From contig NC_015164.1 of assembly GCF_000190575.1 (NCBI RefSeq), positions 2,806,001 to 2,870,000 of the forward strand: DNA of 64,000 bases, written 5' to 3'. The translations under genes and the position numbers were made by a program. Numbering within the stretch: the stretch's first letter is position 1; every line of letters starts with the position of its first letter. A model generated the notes under the pieces. That model saw only the letters and a list, made by a program, of their open reading frames with translations. It was not told the DNA's origin and ran no database searches. This document shows, piece by piece, positions 61,915 through 64,000 of this stretch. Source of the stretch: Phocaeicola salanitronis DSM 18170. Lineage in GTDB: Bacteria > Bacteroidota > Bacteroidia > Bacteroidales > Bacteroidaceae.

Positions 61915-64000
61915 TCATTCCGCCAGCGTGAAGTCGAGCTGCTTCTTCTCCAGGTTGGCGCGTGCCACCTTGATTTTCACCGGGTCGCCCAGGCTGAACT
62001 TGCGGTGATGGCGGCGTCCGATGAGGCAGTAGTTTTTCTCGTCGAACTCGTAGTAATCATCGCCCAGGTCGCGCATCGGCACCATGCCCTCGCACTTGTT
62101 CTCGTTGATTTCCACGTAGATGCCCCATTCGGTGACGCCCGAGATGACACCGTCGTACACGTTGCCGATGCGTTCGCCCATAAACTCTACTTGCTTGTAC
62201 TTCACGGAGGCGCGTTCGGCGCTTGCCGCGGTCTGCTCCATGGCAGAGCTGTGCTCGCACAATTCCTCGTACTTGTCGGCTTGGGCGGTGCGCCCTCCGG
62301 CTTCGTAGCGGGTGAGAAGGCGGTGCACCATCAGGTCGGGATAGCGGCGGATGGGCGAGGTGAAGTGGGTGTAATAGTCGAACGCCAGCCCGTAGTGCCC
62401 GATGTTATGGATGGAGTAGCGGGCTTTCTGCATGGCGCGGAGCGATACCGTCTCGATGAGGTTCTGCTCTTTCTTGCCCGACACGTCGCTGAGCAGGCGG
62501 TTGAGCGAGCGCGACACTTCGGTCTTGCTTCCCCCCGTGCGTATCTTGTAGCCGAAGCGGGCGATGAACTGGTTCAGGTTTTCCAGCTTCATCGGGTCGG
62601 GCAGGTCGTGGATACGGTAGGGGAATACTTTCGGCTTCTTGTTTTTGGGCACTTTGCCGATGTGTTCCGCCACGGTGCGGTTTGCCAGCAGCATGAATTC
62701 CTCTATCAGCTTGTTGGCTTCTTTCGATTGTTTGAAGTACACGCTCAGCGGCTTGCCTTTTTCGTCGATTTCGAATTTCACTTCCACGCGGTCGAAGTCG
62801 ATGGAGCCTGCTGCCATGCGCCGTGCGCGGAGCTGCTGGGCGAGGCGGTTCAGTTCCAGTATTTCGTAGGTATAGTCGCCCGTTCCGGTCTCGATGATGG
62901 CTTGCGCCTCTTCGTAGGTGAAGCGGCGGTCCGACTTGATGACCGTGTGGCGGATGCGGTAATCCTTCACTTCGGCGTTGTCGTTGAGGGTGAAGATGAC
63001 CGAGTAGGCGAGCTTTTCTTCATTGGGGCGGAGCGAGCAGATGAAGTTGCACAGGCGTTCGGGAAGCATCGGGATGGTGCGGTCGACCAGGTATACCGAG
63101 GTGGCGCGCTTCACGGCCTCCTTGTCGATGGCGCCGCCTTCCTTCACGTAGTGCGACACGTCGGCGATATGCACGCCCACTTCCCACAGCCCCGGCTTTA
63201 GCGGGCGGATGGAGAGGGCGTCGTCGAAGTCTTTCGCGTCCTTGGGGTCGATGGTGAAGGTAGTCACGGTGCGGAAGTCCTCACGCTCGGCATAGTCCTC
63301 GGGGGTGATTTCTGCCGAGAGCTTCTCCGCCGCGGCTTCCACCGATGCCGGATAGGTATAGGGCAGCCCGTATTCCGCCAGGATGGCATGCATCTCGGTA
63401 TTGTTGTCGCCTGCCTTGCCCAGCACGTCCACTACTTCGCCGAAAGGATTCTTCGCCTCGTCGGGCCACTCGGTGATGCGCACCACCGCCTTGTCGCCGT
63501 CCTTTCCGCCTTTCAGCTTTTCCTTCGGGATGAAGATGTCGTTTGCCAGCGTGCTCGATTCGGTGAGCAGGAAAGCGTAGTTCTTGGTCACTTTCAGCGT
63601 GCCTACGAAGGTGGTCTTGGCGCGTTCCAATATTTCGATTACTTCCCCTTCCGGTTCTTTGCGCTTGCGCCGCGCGCAGAGTGCCACACGCACCCGGTCG
63701 CCGTTCATGGCGTGCGCCGCGTTGCGTTCGGCGATGAAGATAGGGGCGCCGCCTTCATCGGGCGTGAACGAGTTCTTTCCGTTGCTCTTGCGCTGGAATA
63801 TGCCGGTCAGTATCTGCCCCTTTCCGTTCAGCTTGAATTCTCCTTTCTCAGGCTCGACGAGGAAGCCGTCTTCTATCATTTCGTTTAAAACGTCTACACA
63901 AAGCATTTTCAGCGGATGCGTGGTGAGCTTCAGTCCCCTGAAGAGTTGTTTCAGGCCGAATGTCTGTTCGGCGTGGAGCTGGAAGTGGCTGGCAATCAGC
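61915..64000 (-). CDS. rnr: Ribonuclease R, N-terminus beyond the window
   Basis: The frame is open to the right edge (upstream of the internal Met at 63906 it reads FGLKQLFRGLKLTTHPLKML), so the true start is outside. Cold-shock-like domains precede the RNB catalytic domain with TIDPKDAKDFDDALSIRPL carrying the metal-binding Asp cluster; SIYLVDRTIPMLPERLCNFI-type and YTHFTSPIRRYPDLMVHRLL are further RNB blocks. The C-terminal S1 domain includes GVISGVTEWGIYVEINENKC. A 3'-to-5' exoribonuclease that degrades structured RNA in the cytoplasm. The gene ends normally at 61915. Confidence 0.93.
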   Translation of the reverse strand, partial: LIASHFQLHAEQTFGLKQLFRGLKLTTHPLKMLCVDVLNEMIEDGFLVEPEKGEFKLNGKGQILTGIFQRKSNGKNSFTPDEGGAPIFIAERNAAHAMNGDRVRVALCARRKRKEPEGEVIEILERAKTTFVGTLKVTKNYAFLLTESSTLANDIFIPKEKLKGGKDGDKAVVRITEWPDEAKNPFGEVVDVLGKAGDNNTEMHAILAEYGLPYTYPASVEAAAEKLSAEITPEDYAEREDFRTVTTFTIDPKDAKDFDDALSIRPLKPGLWEVGVHIADVSHYVKEGGAIDKEAVKRATSVYLVDRTIPMLPERLCNFICSLRPNEEKLAYSVIFTLNDNAEVKDYRIRHTVIKSDRRFTYEEAQAIIETGTGDYTYEILELNRLAQQLRARRMAAGSIDFDRVEVKFEIDEKGKPLSVYFKQSKEANKLIEEFMLLANRTVAEHIGKVPKNKKPKVFPYRIHDLPDPMKLENLNQFIARFGYKIRTGGSKTEVSRSLNRLLSDVSGKKEQNLIETVSLRAMQKARYSIHNIGHYGLAFDYYTHFTSPIRRYPDLMVHRLLTRYEAGGRTAQADKYEELCEHSSAMEQTAASAERASVKYKQVEFMGERIGNVYDGVISGVTEWGIYVEINENKCEGMVPMRDLGDDYYEFDEKNYCLIGRRHHRKFSLGDPVKIKVARANLEKKQLDFTLAE

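Noticed and set aside
61840..63201. 453-residue open frame on the plus strand
   Set aside because: Antisense shadow of rnr; Val/Phe/His-rich with no recognisable fold.

Overview
The window looks like a chromosomal segment of a gut Bacteroides or Phocaeicola species. The evidence is: a SusC/SusD pair; hybrid-two-component and glycoside hydrolase remnants; many lipoproteins whose mature N-terminus is acidic just after the lipobox cysteine (typical Bacteroidota surface export); Bacteroidota-type promoters (TTTG, about 20 bases, TAnnTTTG); and three genes whose first 31 residues are essentially those of the Bacteroides surface-layer lipoprotein family. No rRNA, tRNA, CRISPR array or intact transposase gene was recognised.

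Layout. 1-6 kb is accessory: the 5' part of an AAA-ATPase/nuclease-like gene, a 196-bp MITE-like element, a BRO-family gene, an unknown membrane protein and the first large surface lipoprotein gene (slpA1, my label). 6.3-9.6 kb holds an M16 peptidase, a LOG-family protein with a PfkB kinase, and two tiny membrane proteins. 9.6-15.2 kb is again accessory: an Rpn-type nuclease with a stand-alone copy of its C-terminal region, the second surface lipoprotein (slpA2, opposite strand) and a broken ATPase copy. 15.4-23.3 kb is housekeeping: iron alcohol dehydrogenase, nadB, two membrane proteins, lpdA, a PBP4-like DD-peptidase and an SDR dehydrogenase. 23.4-27.7 kb is a collapsed polysaccharide-utilisation region in which a hybrid sensor, a GH115-like fragment and a GH2 gene have been run together by deletions and a frameshift. 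27.8-32.8 kb carries unknown envelope proteins. 32.9-38.8 kb has a zinc/manganese-type binding protein with its ATPase (no permease), a large DUF2723 membrane protein and a polysaccharide deacetylase. 39.3-44.4 kb is a SusC/SusD pair in which SusC has one in-frame TGA. 44.5-49.7 kb contains a third MITE-like element, an intact ATPase/nuclease gene and the third surface lipoprotein (slpA3). 50.3-64 kb is mostly core: lipoproteins, comM, xerD, aroQ, pyk, an O-methyltransferase, rbfA, a LolC/E-like permease, a damaged PIN-toxin/antitoxin pair and rnr, which runs off the right edge.

The most unusual signals are two. First, the three surface-lipoprotein genes are built like cassettes: about 230 bp of near-identical leader plus signal-peptide DNA at the front and the same terminator hairpin at the back, with divergent middles. 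One copy is inverted relative to the other two, so recombination between leaders could exchange promoters or genes; a known relative in B. thetaiotaomicron (BT1927) is phase variable. Second, four intergenic arrays share one architecture, four tandem units of 22 or 23 bp with internal dyad symmetry, yet have unrelated sequences. I know of no named element class that fits them.
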